NCBI GenBank assembly: GCA_965212085.1
Contig: OZ243042.1
Span: 124,001-188,000, forward strand
Length of the DNA stretch: 64,000 nucleotides
Reading direction: 5' to 3'
Source: JAHRAW01 sp965212085
GTDB lineage: Bacteria > Pseudomonadota > Gammaproteobacteria > Arenicellales > Poriferihabitantaceae
Shown here in pieces: positions 1 to 8,315 of the stretch. Both the position numbers and the translations under genes were made by a program. The stretch's first letter is position 1; every line of letters starts with the position of its first letter. The notes under the pieces are model-generated. The model made no database searches and had not been told where the DNA came from. It saw nothing but the letters and a program-made list of their open reading frames with translations.

Positions 1-1374
1 ATGGACGCCTGGCTGGACGGCTTCGACGAGGATCGCAAGCGGCGGCTGCGCACCGATGTGTACGACGTCGCCCAGTTCTACCTGGCAATGTCCATCCTGC
101 GCGACCACGGCGTCACGGTGCGCCACTGGCACTTCCTGACCGGCGGGCTGGGCATCGGACAGGGCGGCCACTGCCCGCCCGGAGTCGCCGCCGGTGATTG
201 CAAGGCGGGCGCGGGCGGCGAAGGCCCATCAACCCTGCCGGCACTGGCTTCGGGGGCCGAGGGCAATGGCGCGGGCGATGGCGCAGGATGGCCGCCGCCC
301 GGCTTCCCCGGAGAGAGCAACGGACGCGGCGGCGCGCAAGGGGAAGCCGGGCCATTCCCCGGCGGCGCGGCCCTCGGCGACATCGGCGACGCGCTGCGCG
401 GCCTGGGGGGCGGCGGCGGCTTGTTGAACGGCATACCGGGCCTCGGCGCGGGCAGTTTTCCCAACGCGCGGCCGGGGCTTGATGGCCGGCGCGGGTTGCT
501 CGGCGCCGCCCGCGGGTTGGGGCAAGGCCAGGGCGGGGAGACGCGCTTCCGGCTTTCCAGCCCGGAGTCCCTGCGCCCGAATCAGGGGCAACCCCTGGAC
601 TGGGGCGAGATCGCGCCCACCACCGAGCAGATCCTGGCGGTGCTGCTGGATTTCATCGGCAGGCTGCAAGGGACCCTCGACGCCGGCGCTTCGCCGAGCG
701 CGCAACTGGAAAACTTCGAACAACTCATCGCGTTCGCGCTCGCCGCACCGCCAACCCCCGACGACCTCACGCGCGGCTTGATCCGCGCGCTGATGGTGGA
801 GCTCCGGCGGCCGTTCCCGGAGGCGGGGGCGCAGGGCGGGCAGGGACCGCAAGGACTGAAGGTGATTCCCCTTGAACTCGAAACCCGCGCCAACACTGCG
901 CTCATCGTCCAGACCAACCGGCGGCTGCGCAGCGTATCGGTCGGGCGGGCGCAGCATGGCGCGGCCCCCGAGACGACGCTGCCCGATGCGGCGCGCCCGG
1001 TGCTACGGCTGCACGCCCACCCCGACATCTGGCGCGGCCTGTCGCTGCCGCTGGAGCCGAACGCGATCCTGCTGATGCCGCCGCTGCAGCAGCACCCCGA
1101 GCGGCTGCGCTGGCGCGCCGTGGCCTACGTCGCCCCCGAATTCAACGACTTCATCATCGGCTTCGCCTACGCCGCCGTTGACGCCGGCGGGCGGCTCGTG
1201 GTGCGGGCCGAGGACAACCGCGTGCGTCTCGATGGCCGCCCGCTGCACACGCCCTACCGCGAGGCATTGTTCGGCGCGCGCAGCTGGCTGGTGGCGCTCT
1301 ACGCCGGGCTGGTGCTGGGTTTGCTCGGCCTGCTGCTGCTGGTGCGGCGCCTGGGCGTGGCGCGCCACGCATGA
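1..1374 (+). CDS. Gly-rich protein with C-terminal membrane anchor, unknown function
   Basis: I do not recognise this protein (457 residues if it begins at the first base). The window opens on an ATG, so the true start may lie upstream. A short polar N-terminus is followed by a long Gly/Ala/Pro-rich low-complexity segment (about residues 50-180). A folded-looking region follows (about 190-420). One hydrophobic helix (about 431-452) precedes a basic C-terminal tail, so the tail is predicted to be cytoplasmic. Its stop overlaps the next start as ATGA, which implies translational coupling to the SUMF1-like protein. The two products probably act together at the inner membrane; the function is unknown. 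Confidence 0.6.
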   Translation: MDAWLDGFDEDRKRRLRTDVYDVAQFYLAMSILRDHGVTVRHWHFLTGGLGIGQGGHCPPGVAAGDCKAGAGGEGPSTLPALASGAEGNGAGDGAGWPPPGFPGESNGRGGAQGEAGPFPGGAALGDIGDALRGLGGGGGLLNGIPGLGAGSFPNARPGLDGRRGLLGAARGLGQGQGGETRFRLSSPESLRPNQGQPLDWGEIAPTTEQILAVLLDFIGRLQGTLDAGASPSAQLENFEQLIAFALAAPPTPDDLTRGLIRALMVELRRPFPEAGAQGGQGPQGLKVIPLELETRANTALIVQTNRRLRSVSVGRAQHGAAPETTLPDAARPVLRLHAHPDIWRGLSLPLEPNAILLMPPLQQHPERLRWRAVAYVAPEFNDFIIGFAYAAVDAGGRLVVRAEDNRVRLDGRPLHTPYREALFGARSWLVALYAGLVLGLLGLLLLVRRLGVARHA

Positions 1375-2972
1375 AACCACGCATGAAACGCTACGGCATC
1401 GCGGCGCTCGGCCTCGGCGTGCTGCTGGCGTTGCTGGCGCTGCTGACGCGCTTCGGCTTCCACGACTTGCGCGGCGACACGGTGGTCGTGGAACTGGGCT
1501 TTGCCAGTTCACAAAGCGCCCGCGCCCAAGCCCTGGACGAAGCGCTGCTGGCAACCCTGGAGCGCGGGCATTTCGGCGCCGAACTGCGGCAACGCCTGGA
1601 CCGCCCGGCGCACACCGCACAACTGGGCGGCTTTCACGCCGACGTCTGCGAGGTGCGGCAGATTGACTTTGAACGTTTCGCGCGCTGGCGGCGGCGCACG
1701 GCGGCGTCATCATCGGCGGCGGACTTCAACGGCGCGGCCCTTGCGACGGGCGCGTTGTACAGCTCATCAAGCGGTCATCGCATCGCCGGCCTGCTGCAGT
1801 CGCCGGCGAGCGGCGTCAACTACGCCGGCGCCGCCGCCTATTGCGAGGCCGCCGGCGGCCGCCTGCCGTGGGCCGAGGAGTGGGAGGCGCTGGCGGCGGG
1901 CCGCGAGGGACGCCTTTACCCGTGGGGCGACAACTTCGACGACCGCGCCTGGCCCTACCAGGACGTCCACCGCAACGCCTCGCAGCCCTGTGGCGCACAC
2001 CCGGCGGCGGCGACCCCCGCGGGCGTGCACGACCTGGCCGGCAACGTGATGGAGTGGAGCCACGGGCGGCGCGCGGCACAAGGGCTGTTCGCGCCGCAGC
2101 CGGGGGCGCACGGCGCTCCGGCGGTGCGCGCCAACGGGCGGGCGCTCTACGCGCTCAACGCCGCCTGGCTCCGGATCAGGCCGGAAACCCGCAGCCACCA
2201 CCTGGGCTTTCGCTGCGTCTATGGGCAGCCGCCGAACACGCCATTGCCGTGGGGCGCGACGCCCAAACAGGTGGCGGTGGCGGCCGGCGAATATGCGCTC
2301 GGCGTGCCGCGGGACCTGCGGCTGGCGCGCATCGCGGTGCTGCTGCCGGCGGCCCAGCAGCGCGAGGCGCGCAGCCTGGTCGGCGCCCGCGAGACGCGGC
2401 GGCTGGAAGTGACGCGCTGCGAGATCAGCCGCAGCGACTACCTCGCGTTCCTGGGCCACCCGCTGGTGCGGCTCGGCCTGTTCGCCAACGAACACGAACC
2501 GCGCTGGCAGGACTACACGCCGCACGACTGGGAACAGCAACTCGAACAGCCCGAACTGCCGGTGAGCGGGGTCAACTGGTGGGCGGCGGACGCCTTCGCG
2601 CGCTGGGCCGGCGGGCGCCTGCCGCGCATTGAAGAGTGGCAGCTGCTGGCCGCGGGGCCGGACGCCAACCCCTACCCGTGGGGCGACGACTACCAGGCGG
2701 GCAACGCCGCCACCGGCGACCAGCCGCGACCGGGACCGCACCGCTGCGGCGTGGCGGCGCGCGACCAGAGCGCCGACGGCGTGCGCGACCTGGCCGGCAA
2801 TGTTTCGGAGTGGACCCTGTCGGTGACCGCAGAACGGGGCGACTACGCCGCCTGGGTGCAGGGCGGCAACTGGCTTTTACCGGGGCGGGTAACGGCGCGC
2901 AGCGTCTTCGGCAGGCCGGTGCCGTTGAACCACCGTTCGCAGAGCATCGGCTTCCGGGTGGTGTATGATTGA
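1371..2972 (+). CDS. Membrane-anchored protein with two SUMF1/FGE-fold domains
   Basis: 533 residues. An N-terminal helix (about 8-27) anchors the protein. Two formylglycine-generating-enzyme-type (C-type-lectin-like) domains follow. The first has SGVNYAGAAAYC (about 145-156), YPWGD (about 183), LAGNVMEW (about 222) and LGFRC (about 279). The second has SGVNWWAADAF (about 398), YPWGDD (about 437), LAGNVSEW (about 475) and IGFRVVYD at the end. The redox Cys pair of true formylglycine-generating enzymes is absent from the segment before GFR in both domains, so sulfatase activation is unlikely. A binding or scaffold role is more plausible. It overlaps the previous gene by 4 bases. A second in-frame ATG lies at 1383. 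Confidence 0.75.
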   Translation: MKPRMKRYGIAALGLGVLLALLALLTRFGFHDLRGDTVVVELGFASSQSARAQALDEALLATLERGHFGAELRQRLDRPAHTAQLGGFHADVCEVRQIDFERFARWRRRTAASSSAADFNGAALATGALYSSSSGHRIAGLLQSPASGVNYAGAAAYCEAAGGRLPWAEEWEALAAGREGRLYPWGDNFDDRAWPYQDVHRNASQPCGAHPAAATPAGVHDLAGNVMEWSHGRRAAQGLFAPQPGAHGAPAVRANGRALYALNAAWLRIRPETRSHHLGFRCVYGQPPNTPLPWGATPKQVAVAAGEYALGVPRDLRLARIAVLLPAAQQREARSLVGARETRRLEVTRCEISRSDYLAFLGHPLVRLGLFANEHEPRWQDYTPHDWEQQLEQPELPVSGVNWWAADAFARWAGGRLPRIEEWQLLAAGPDANPYPWGDDYQAGNAATGDQPRPGPHRCGVAARDQSADGVRDLAGNVSEWTLSVTAERGDYAAWVQGGNWLLPGRVTARSVFGRPVPLNHRSQSIGFRVVYD

Positions 2973-3007
2973 GGCAAGTACGGGTCGCTAACGGGTAAAA
3001 CTTGTGC

Positions 3008-3034
3008 TTGCATTAGATAATTTTGTGCTAGACT
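3008..3034 (+). promoter_or_regulatory. Putative sigma70 promoter of the AEP-binding protein gene
   Basis: An extended -10 element, TGCTAGACT (3026-3034), lies 15 bases downstream of a TTGCAT -35-like hexamer (3008-3013). The region is AT-rich compared with its surroundings. It sits about 55 bases upstream of a gene with a strong Shine-Dalgarno (GAGGAGGT, 3077-3084). The spacer is short, so the extended -10 would have to compensate. Confidence 0.4.
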
Positions 3035-3088
3035 GCCCCGCTGAAAGGCGTTTAACCCAATGAAGAAAACCTACCTGAGGAGGTCACA

Positions 3089-4129
3089 ATGAAACACGCT
3101 ATCAAACACAACCTGCACAAACTATGGTCGGGCGTGGCGGCGGCGTTGCTGCTGGCGTTCAGCTCGATGGCCGGCGCGGTGGACCTGACGGTCTATACCG
3201 CGGTTGAGGCGGAGGATCTCAAGCGTTACGCGGACACCTTCAACGAGGATCATCCCGACATCAACATCAAGTGGGTGCGGGATTCCACCGGCATCGTGAC
3301 CGCCAAGTTGCTGGCGGAAAAAGACAATCCCCAGGCCGATGTTATCTGGGGGCTGGCGGGGACTTCGCTGCTGCTGATGAAGGCTGAAGGGATGATGGAG
3401 CCGTACAAGCCGAAGGGGCTTGAAAACCTCGACCCCAAATTCTACGACAGCGATCCGGTGCCCAGCTGGGTGGGGATGGATGCCTGGGTTGCGGCGGTTT
3501 GCTTCAACACCGTCGAAGGCAAGAAAAATAACCTGACCGCGCCGAAGTCCTGGAAAGACCTCACCAAGCCGATGTACAAGGGCCACGTGATCATGCCCAA
3601 CCCGAATTCATCCGGCACCGGCTTTCTCGACGTCTCCAGTTGGTTGCAACTGTTCGGCGAAGACGGCGGGTGGAAGTATATGGACGCACTGCACGAGAAT
3701 ATCGCGCGCTACACCCACTCCGGTTCAAAGCCCTGCAAACTGGCCGCCGCCGGGGAAATCCCCATCGGCATCTCCTTTGCGTTCCGCGCCGCCCGTTCCA
3801 AGGAAGCGGGTGCGCCCCTTGAGATCATCATTCCAACCGAAGGCATCGGCTGGGAGATGGAAGCCAGCGCCATCATCGCCGGCACCGACAAACTGAAAGC
3901 GGCGCAGACGCTGATGGACTGGTCAATCAGCAAAAAAGCGATGGAGATGTACAACACCGCTTACGCCGTGGTCGGCTACAAGGGCCTGGCAAAACCGGTC
4001 AAGCATTTCCCACCGGAAACCCTGTCCCGCCTGATCAAAAACGATTTCGAATTCGCCGCCAACAACCGCAAGCGAATTCTGGCGGAATGGCAAAAACGCT
4101 ACGACTCCAAGTCTGAGCCGAAGAATTAA
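3089..4129 (+). CDS. phnS: Periplasmic 2-aminoethylphosphonate-type ABC substrate-binding protein
   Basis: 346 residues with a Sec signal peptide (hydrophobic core about 15-28, cleavage near GAVD). The mature start DLTVYTAVEAEDLKRYADTF and internal motifs such as VRDSTGIVTAKLLAEK, MPNPNSSGTGFLDVSSW and THSGSKPCKLAAAGE match what I know of the AEP-binding proteins of the PhnSTUV/AepX type within the iron/polyamine-like binding-protein superfamily. A perfect terminator follows, so it is monocistronic. The matching ATPase and permease are about 42 kb away at 46384-49557. A ferric-ion binding protein of the same fold is the alternative, but the motif match favours AEP. Confidence 0.8.
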   Translation: MKHAIKHNLHKLWSGVAAALLLAFSSMAGAVDLTVYTAVEAEDLKRYADTFNEDHPDINIKWVRDSTGIVTAKLLAEKDNPQADVIWGLAGTSLLLMKAEGMMEPYKPKGLENLDPKFYDSDPVPSWVGMDAWVAAVCFNTVEGKKNNLTAPKSWKDLTKPMYKGHVIMPNPNSSGTGFLDVSSWLQLFGEDGGWKYMDALHENIARYTHSGSKPCKLAAAGEIPIGISFAFRAARSKEAGAPLEIIIPTEGIGWEMEASAIIAGTDKLKAAQTLMDWSISKKAMEMYNTAYAVVGYKGLAKPVKHFPPETLSRLIKNDFEFAANNRKRILAEWQKRYDSKSEPKN

Positions 4130-4160
4130 AAAGATCTATTTATTTTGTTTCGATTTCGGC

Positions 4161-4190
4161 AGCCCGGCCACTTTTGGCCGGGCTTTTCTT
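4161..4190 (+). terminator. Rho-independent terminator after the AEP-binding protein gene
   Basis: A perfect 10-bp stem (AGCCCGGCCA at 4161-4170, TGGCCGGGCT at 4175-4184) closes a CTTT loop and is followed by a T-rich run. It starts 31 bases after the stop codon. Confidence 0.9.
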
Positions 4191-4232
4191 TGGAGTAACC
4201 GGCTACGCCGGGACAAACTGAACCGGATTGCC

Positions 4233-4331
4233 GCCCCCATTCAAGCCGGGAGCAGGCTATACGCGGGAATGGCGGGTAGGGACAGGTCTCGACCTGTCCA
4301 TATTTGTCGGTGAATTGTGAACTTCTGCAAC
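4233..4331 (+). repeat. Partial composite palindromic repeat (modules D, P, A)
   Basis: This copy has a degenerate D arm (GCCCCC-ATTCAAGCCGGG, 4233-4258). Then comes a near-perfect copy of the 20-bp palindrome P (9-bp arms GGACAGGTC/GACCTGTCC, 4280-4299). Then comes module A, consensus GTGAATTGTGAACTTCT (about 4308-4331). The same modules recur at 12661-12712, 12908, 17982-18052, 24933, 41788-41841, 42784 and 46175-46273, always at gene ends or between genes. Confidence 0.75.
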
Positions 4332-4353
4332 ATTGGCGGGCCGTGGCCGAAAA

Positions 4354-5772
4354 TCACACATTCAGGAGCAAGTGCTCCCGTTCCCAGGCGCTGATGACTT
4401 TGAGGAAGGTGTTGTATTCGTGCTGCTTGACGCTGCCGTAGAGGCGCACGAATTTTTCGCCGAGTATGTCGTGCAGGGGTTGGCATTCGCACAGTTCGCT
4501 GACCGCTTCGCGCAGGGTGTGGGGGAGGGTGGCGCCGAGGTCGCCGGCGTTGCCGGTCACGGGTTTTTTCGGAGGGATTTGTTCGATCATGCCGAGGTAG
4601 CCGCAGGCCAGGGAGGCGGCGATGGCGAGGTAGGGGTTGACGTCGGCCCCGCAGATGCGGTTTTCCAGCCGCCGGGCGCGGGGTTGGGAGACCGGCACGC
4701 GCAGCCCGGCGGTGCGGTTGTCGTAGCCCCATTCAATGTTTACCGGGGTGTCGAACTCATCGGGCGCGAGGCGGCGGTAGGAGTTGACGTTGGGCGCGCA
4801 CAAGGCCATGGCGGCGGGCAGGTAGCGCTGGAGGCCGCCGATGAAATGCCGGAAGCGCTTGCTTTCATTGCCACGGGAGTTGCTGAAGATGTTGTTGCCG
4901 GTTTTGATGTCGAGCACGCTTTGGTGGATGTGCAACGCGCTGCCGGGCTGGCCTTCGAGGGGCGCGGCCATGAAGGTGCCGTAGATTTTGTGGCGCATGG
5001 CCACCTGGCGCAGGCCGCGCTTGAACAGGAACACCTGGTCGGCGAGCTCCAGGGCATCGCCGTGCAGCAGGTTGATTTCCATCTGCGCGACGCCGGACTC
5101 GTGGATCAGGGTTTCGATGCCGATGTCCTGGATGTCGCAGTAGTCGTACAGGTCTTCAAACAACGGATCGAACTCGTTGACCGCGTCAATGCTGAACGCC
5201 TGGCGGCCGCTTTCGGCGCGCCCCGAACGGCCCACCGGCGGCTCCAGGGGATAGTCGGCGTCGGTGTTCGGCTTGACCAGGTAGAACTCCACTTCCGGGG
5301 CCACCACCGGCGCCCAGCCCTGCTCGCGGTACAGGTCCAGCACCCGGCGCAGCACCTGGCGCGGCGCCACTTCCACCGGCGAACCGTCGAAGTGATAGCA
5401 GTCGTGGATGATCACCGCGCTCGGCTTGGCGGCGAACGGCACGGCGCGCACGGTGGCCGGGTCGGGCTTCAGGAAGATGTCGCCATCGGCCTCGCCGAGC
5501 ACATCCCACTGACTCGGATAATCGCCGCTCACGGTCTGCGCGAAGATGCTTTCCGGCAGGCGCAGGCCGACCTCTTCGTGGTATTTGCGCGCCGGCAGAA
5601 TCTTGCCACGGGCCACGCCGGTCATGTCGGCGACCACCGACTCGATTTCCTGGATGTGATTGTCGTCCAGCCAGCGGCGCAGGTCGGCGGGCAGTTTTGC
5701 CCTGGTGATGTCGGCGGTCTTCGCGTTGGTAGCGTCGGTGGCGGTGGCGGTAGTAGTGGAAGTCGAAGGCAT
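4354..5772 (-). CDS. puuA: Glutamine synthetase family, gamma-glutamylputrescine synthetase-like
   Basis: 472 residues from the ATG at 5772, a typical glutamine synthetase type I length; longer in-frame extensions run into the divergent gene. The N-terminal beta-grasp is followed by the catalytic domain, with EVEFYLVKP (metal ligands), SALHIHQS (equivalent of the GxxHxHxS ATP/glutamate motif) and the NIEWGYDNRTAGLRVP segment. Members of this class with a divergent PuuB-like oxidase ligate glutamate to putrescine or another amine in the first step of gamma-glutamylated polyamine catabolism. The N-terminus (about 5-20) is Thr/Ala/Asp-rich low complexity. True glutamine synthetase is less likely because of the neighbour. 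The exact amine cannot be read from the sequence. Confidence 0.75.
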   Translation of the reverse strand: MPSTSTTTATATDATNAKTADITRAKLPADLRRWLDDNHIQEIESVVADMTGVARGKILPARKYHEEVGLRLPESIFAQTVSGDYPSQWDVLGEADGDIFLKPDPATVRAVPFAAKPSAVIIHDCYHFDGSPVEVAPRQVLRRVLDLYREQGWAPVVAPEVEFYLVKPNTDADYPLEPPVGRSGRAESGRQAFSIDAVNEFDPLFEDLYDYCDIQDIGIETLIHESGVAQMEINLLHGDALELADQVFLFKRGLRQVAMRHKIYGTFMAAPLEGQPGSALHIHQSVLDIKTGNNIFSNSRGNESKRFRHFIGGLQRYLPAAMALCAPNVNSYRRLAPDEFDTPVNIEWGYDNRTAGLRVPVSQPRARRLENRICGADVNPYLAIAASLACGYLGMIEQIPPKKPVTGNAGDLGATLPHTLREAVSELCECQPLHDILGEKFVRLYGSVKQHEYNTFLKVISAWEREHLLLNV

Positions 5773-5853
5773 GGCGGTTGTTTTGCCGGGACGGGAACGG
5801 CTATGATTATCGCATTGTTGCGCCATCAATGCAGTGTTCGCAAGGCCAATCCA

Positions 5854-7164
5854 ATGAACCCCGACGACCGCCAAACCGCCGACTCCTACTACGAGGCGAG
5901 CCGCCGCTACACCATTCAGGCAACCCAACTACGGGGCGCCCAACGCGCCGACGTGGTGGTCATCGGCGGCGGTCTCAGCGGCGTGTCCACGGCCCTGCAC
6001 CTCGCCGAGCGAGGGGTTAGCGTAGCACTCCTGGAATCCCGCCATTGCGGTTGGGGGGCGTCGGGGCGCAGCGGCGGCCAGATCATCATCGGCTACTCCG
6101 CCGACCAGCGGGATTTGGAAAAACTGGTGGGGATGGATAGCGCGCGGGCGCTCTGGGATCATTCGCTGGCGGCCCTGGCGTGGACGCGCAAACGCATCGC
6201 CCGGCACCGCATTGAGTGCGACCCGGTTTCCGGCTATCTACACGCCGGCATCAAGCCCCGCCACGGGCGCGACTTGCAGGAATGGGTGAATCACCTTGCC
6301 CGGCATTACGACTACCACGACCTTGAATACCTTGACCGCGCACAACTGCGTCAAGTCCTCGGCAGCGAGGTGTACTGCGGCGCGGTCTCCGACCCCGGCA
6401 GCGGCCACCTGCATCCGTTGAACTACTGCCTGGGGCTGGCCCGGGCGGCGCAACAGGCCGGGGCGCACTTGTATGAGGATAGCGCGGTGATTGGCGTGGA
6501 GGCTGGGGGTGGCGCGAGCGGCGGGCGGCGGGCGGTTACGGTGCGCACCGGGCAGGGGGCCATCGCTTGCGAGCAAGTAGTATATGGATGCAACGCCTAC
6601 CTCGACCGCCTGCAACCGCGTCTGGCGCGGCTGATTATGCCGGTGGCGACCTGCATCGTCGCCACCGAGCCTTTGGATGAAAGCGCCGCCTCGGCGTTGA
6701 TCGCGGGCCGCGCGGCGGTGGCCGACAGCAGTATGGTGCTGGACTACTACCGCTTGTCGGCGGACAACCGCATGTTGTTCGGTGGCCGGGTCAGTTATTC
6801 GGGGCTGGAGCCGCAACGCCTGATTCGCTCGCTGCGGCGGCGCATGGTGCGGGTGTTTCCGCAGCTGAGCGGTGCGCGCATTGACTTTGCCTGGGGCGGC
6901 TACGTGGCCATCACCCGCAACCGCGCCCCCCACATCGGCCAACTGGACGACGCGAGTTGGTTCGCCCAGGGCTTTTCCGGCCAGGGCATGGCCTTGAGCG
7001 GCTACGTAGGCGGGCTGCTCGCCGAGGCGGTGATGGGCGATGCGCGGGGCATTGAGTGTTTTCGGGCCATTCCCCACAAGGCCTTCCCCGGCGGCCCGGC
7101 CTTGCGCACGCCGAGTCTGGTGGTTGGCATGGCCTGCCGGCGATTGTGGGACGCGCTGCCCTGA
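5854..7164 (+). CDS. puuB: FAD-dependent gamma-glutamylputrescine oxidoreductase-like
   Basis: 436 residues. I chose the ATG at 5854 because a longer in-frame ORF lies antisense to the puuA-like gene. The DAO fold starts with a Rossmann dinucleotide motif (VVVIGGGLSGVSTALHLAERG, about 33-53). GWGASGRSGGQ follows, typical of PuuB/OrdL-type amine oxidases, with a C-terminal FAQGFSGQGMALSGYVGGLLAEA FAD-binding segment. It would oxidise the gamma-glutamyl-amine made by the divergent ligase, releasing an aldehyde, ammonia and H2O2. The shared 81-bp intergenic region must hold both promoters. Confidence 0.8.
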   Translation: MNPDDRQTADSYYEASRRYTIQATQLRGAQRADVVVIGGGLSGVSTALHLAERGVSVALLESRHCGWGASGRSGGQIIIGYSADQRDLEKLVGMDSARALWDHSLAALAWTRKRIARHRIECDPVSGYLHAGIKPRHGRDLQEWVNHLARHYDYHDLEYLDRAQLRQVLGSEVYCGAVSDPGSGHLHPLNYCLGLARAAQQAGAHLYEDSAVIGVEAGGGASGGRRAVTVRTGQGAIACEQVVYGCNAYLDRLQPRLARLIMPVATCIVATEPLDESAASALIAGRAAVADSSMVLDYYRLSADNRMLFGGRVSYSGLEPQRLIRSLRRRMVRVFPQLSGARIDFAWGGYVAITRNRAPHIGQLDDASWFAQGFSGQGMALSGYVGGLLAEAVMGDARGIECFRAIPHKAFPGGPALRTPSLVVGMACRRLWDALP

Positions 7165-7183
7165 GCGGGGCGGGCTGATTGCG

Positions 7184-8227
7184 ATGACAAACAACGCATC
7201 CGGGGCGCAAGGGGCGCAGGGACTGAAAGCCGAGATCTTTGAGGTGGGGGTCGAGCAGGCCGGCCAGCGCATTGACAATTTCCTCATCAAGTACCTGAAA
7301 GGCGTGCCCAAAACCCGCCTGTACCGCGCCCTGCGCGGCGGCGAGGTGCGGGTCAACGGCGCGCGCAAAAAAGCCCCCTATCAACTGTGCGTCGGCGACA
7401 AACTCCGCATACCGCCGATTCGCCGCGCCGCCAAGAGCGGCGAGCCGCTGATTCCCGAGTCGCTGCTGGCGAAAATCCCGGTGTTGTTTGAGGATCAAAG
7501 CCTGCTGGTGGTGGACAAACCCGCCGGACTGGCGGCCCACGGCGGAACCGGAATGGACTACGGGCTGATCGAAGCGCTACGCAAACTGCGCCCGGATCTG
7601 CCGTACCTGGAACTCGCCCACCGCCTTGACCGCGAGACCTCGGGCTGCCTGATGCTGGCCAAAACCCGCGCCGCGTTGCTGGCGTTGCAGGGGCAGCTGG
7701 GCAACCGCAGCGTTGAAAAACACTATGTCGCGCTGCTCAAAGGCCCGTGGCCGGGCGGCGTGCGGGAGGTGGATATACCACTCGGCAAGCATCGTCCGTC
7801 CGGCGCGCAGATTCAAACGGCGAAAATCGCCGCCGCCGAACGGAGCCTTGCGGCGCGCAGTATTTTTTCCCCGCAATGGACTTCGGCACAGTGCGCCCTC
7901 GTGGACATCCGCTTGATAACCGGGCGCATGCACCAGGCCCGCGCCCACGCCGCCGCCATCGGCAACCCCATCGCCGGCGACCGCCTGTACGGCGACCGCG
8001 CGTTCAACCGCATCACCAAAAAAGCCGGCCTGGGGCGGTTGTTCCTGCACGCCGGACGCCTGGGCTTTTCCCATCCCGTGAACGGCGAACCCGTGGAAAC
8101 CCGCGCGCCGCTGCCCGCGTCTCTGGAGAAGGTGCTGGATGAGTTGCGCCACGATGACTCAGTGACTCAGCGACCAAATGACCAAACAACTCAGCCGCCA
8201 TCAAAACCACAAGTTCCCCGCCGCTGA
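7184..8227 (+). CDS. rluC: 23S rRNA pseudouridine synthase, RluC/RluD family
   Basis: 347 residues from the ATG at 7184, 19 bases after the puuB-like stop. An N-terminal S4 RNA-binding domain (IDNFLIKYLKGVPKTRLYRALRGGEVRVNG) is followed by the RluA-type catalytic domain, with VVDKPAGLAAHGG and the signature HRLDRETSGCLML (about 145-157), whose Asp is the catalytic nucleophile. VEKHYVALLKG and LITGRMHQARAHAA are further family motifs. The KTRLYRALRGGEVRVNG motif of the S4 domain favours RluC over RluD. The last 25 residues are a Thr/Gln/Pro-rich tail not typical of the family. Confidence 0.88.
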   Translation: MTNNASGAQGAQGLKAEIFEVGVEQAGQRIDNFLIKYLKGVPKTRLYRALRGGEVRVNGARKKAPYQLCVGDKLRIPPIRRAAKSGEPLIPESLLAKIPVLFEDQSLLVVDKPAGLAAHGGTGMDYGLIEALRKLRPDLPYLELAHRLDRETSGCLMLAKTRAALLALQGQLGNRSVEKHYVALLKGPWPGGVREVDIPLGKHRPSGAQIQTAKIAAAERSLAARSIFSPQWTSAQCALVDIRLITGRMHQARAHAAAIGNPIAGDRLYGDRAFNRITKKAGLGRLFLHAGRLGFSHPVNGEPVETRAPLPASLEKVLDELRHDDSVTQRPNDQTTQPPSKPQVPRR

Positions 8228-8315
8228 CGTGTTAGAATGGAAGCTCGTCCATTCACGCGCTTGAACGGTGGCCCACGCTCCCAGGCAAACCCTCGACCGA
8301 CCCGGGTTCGACCGG

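Noticed and set aside
3089..4129. Ferric-iron binding protein (AfuA/FbpA) identity
   Set aside because: The fold is shared, but the motifs match AEP-binding proteins better, and an AEP-type ATPase, permease and phnW occur in the window.
4333..5853. 507-residue N-terminal extension of the puuB-like ORF
   Set aside because: It is antisense to the puuA-like glutamine synthetase; family length supports the ATG at 5854.
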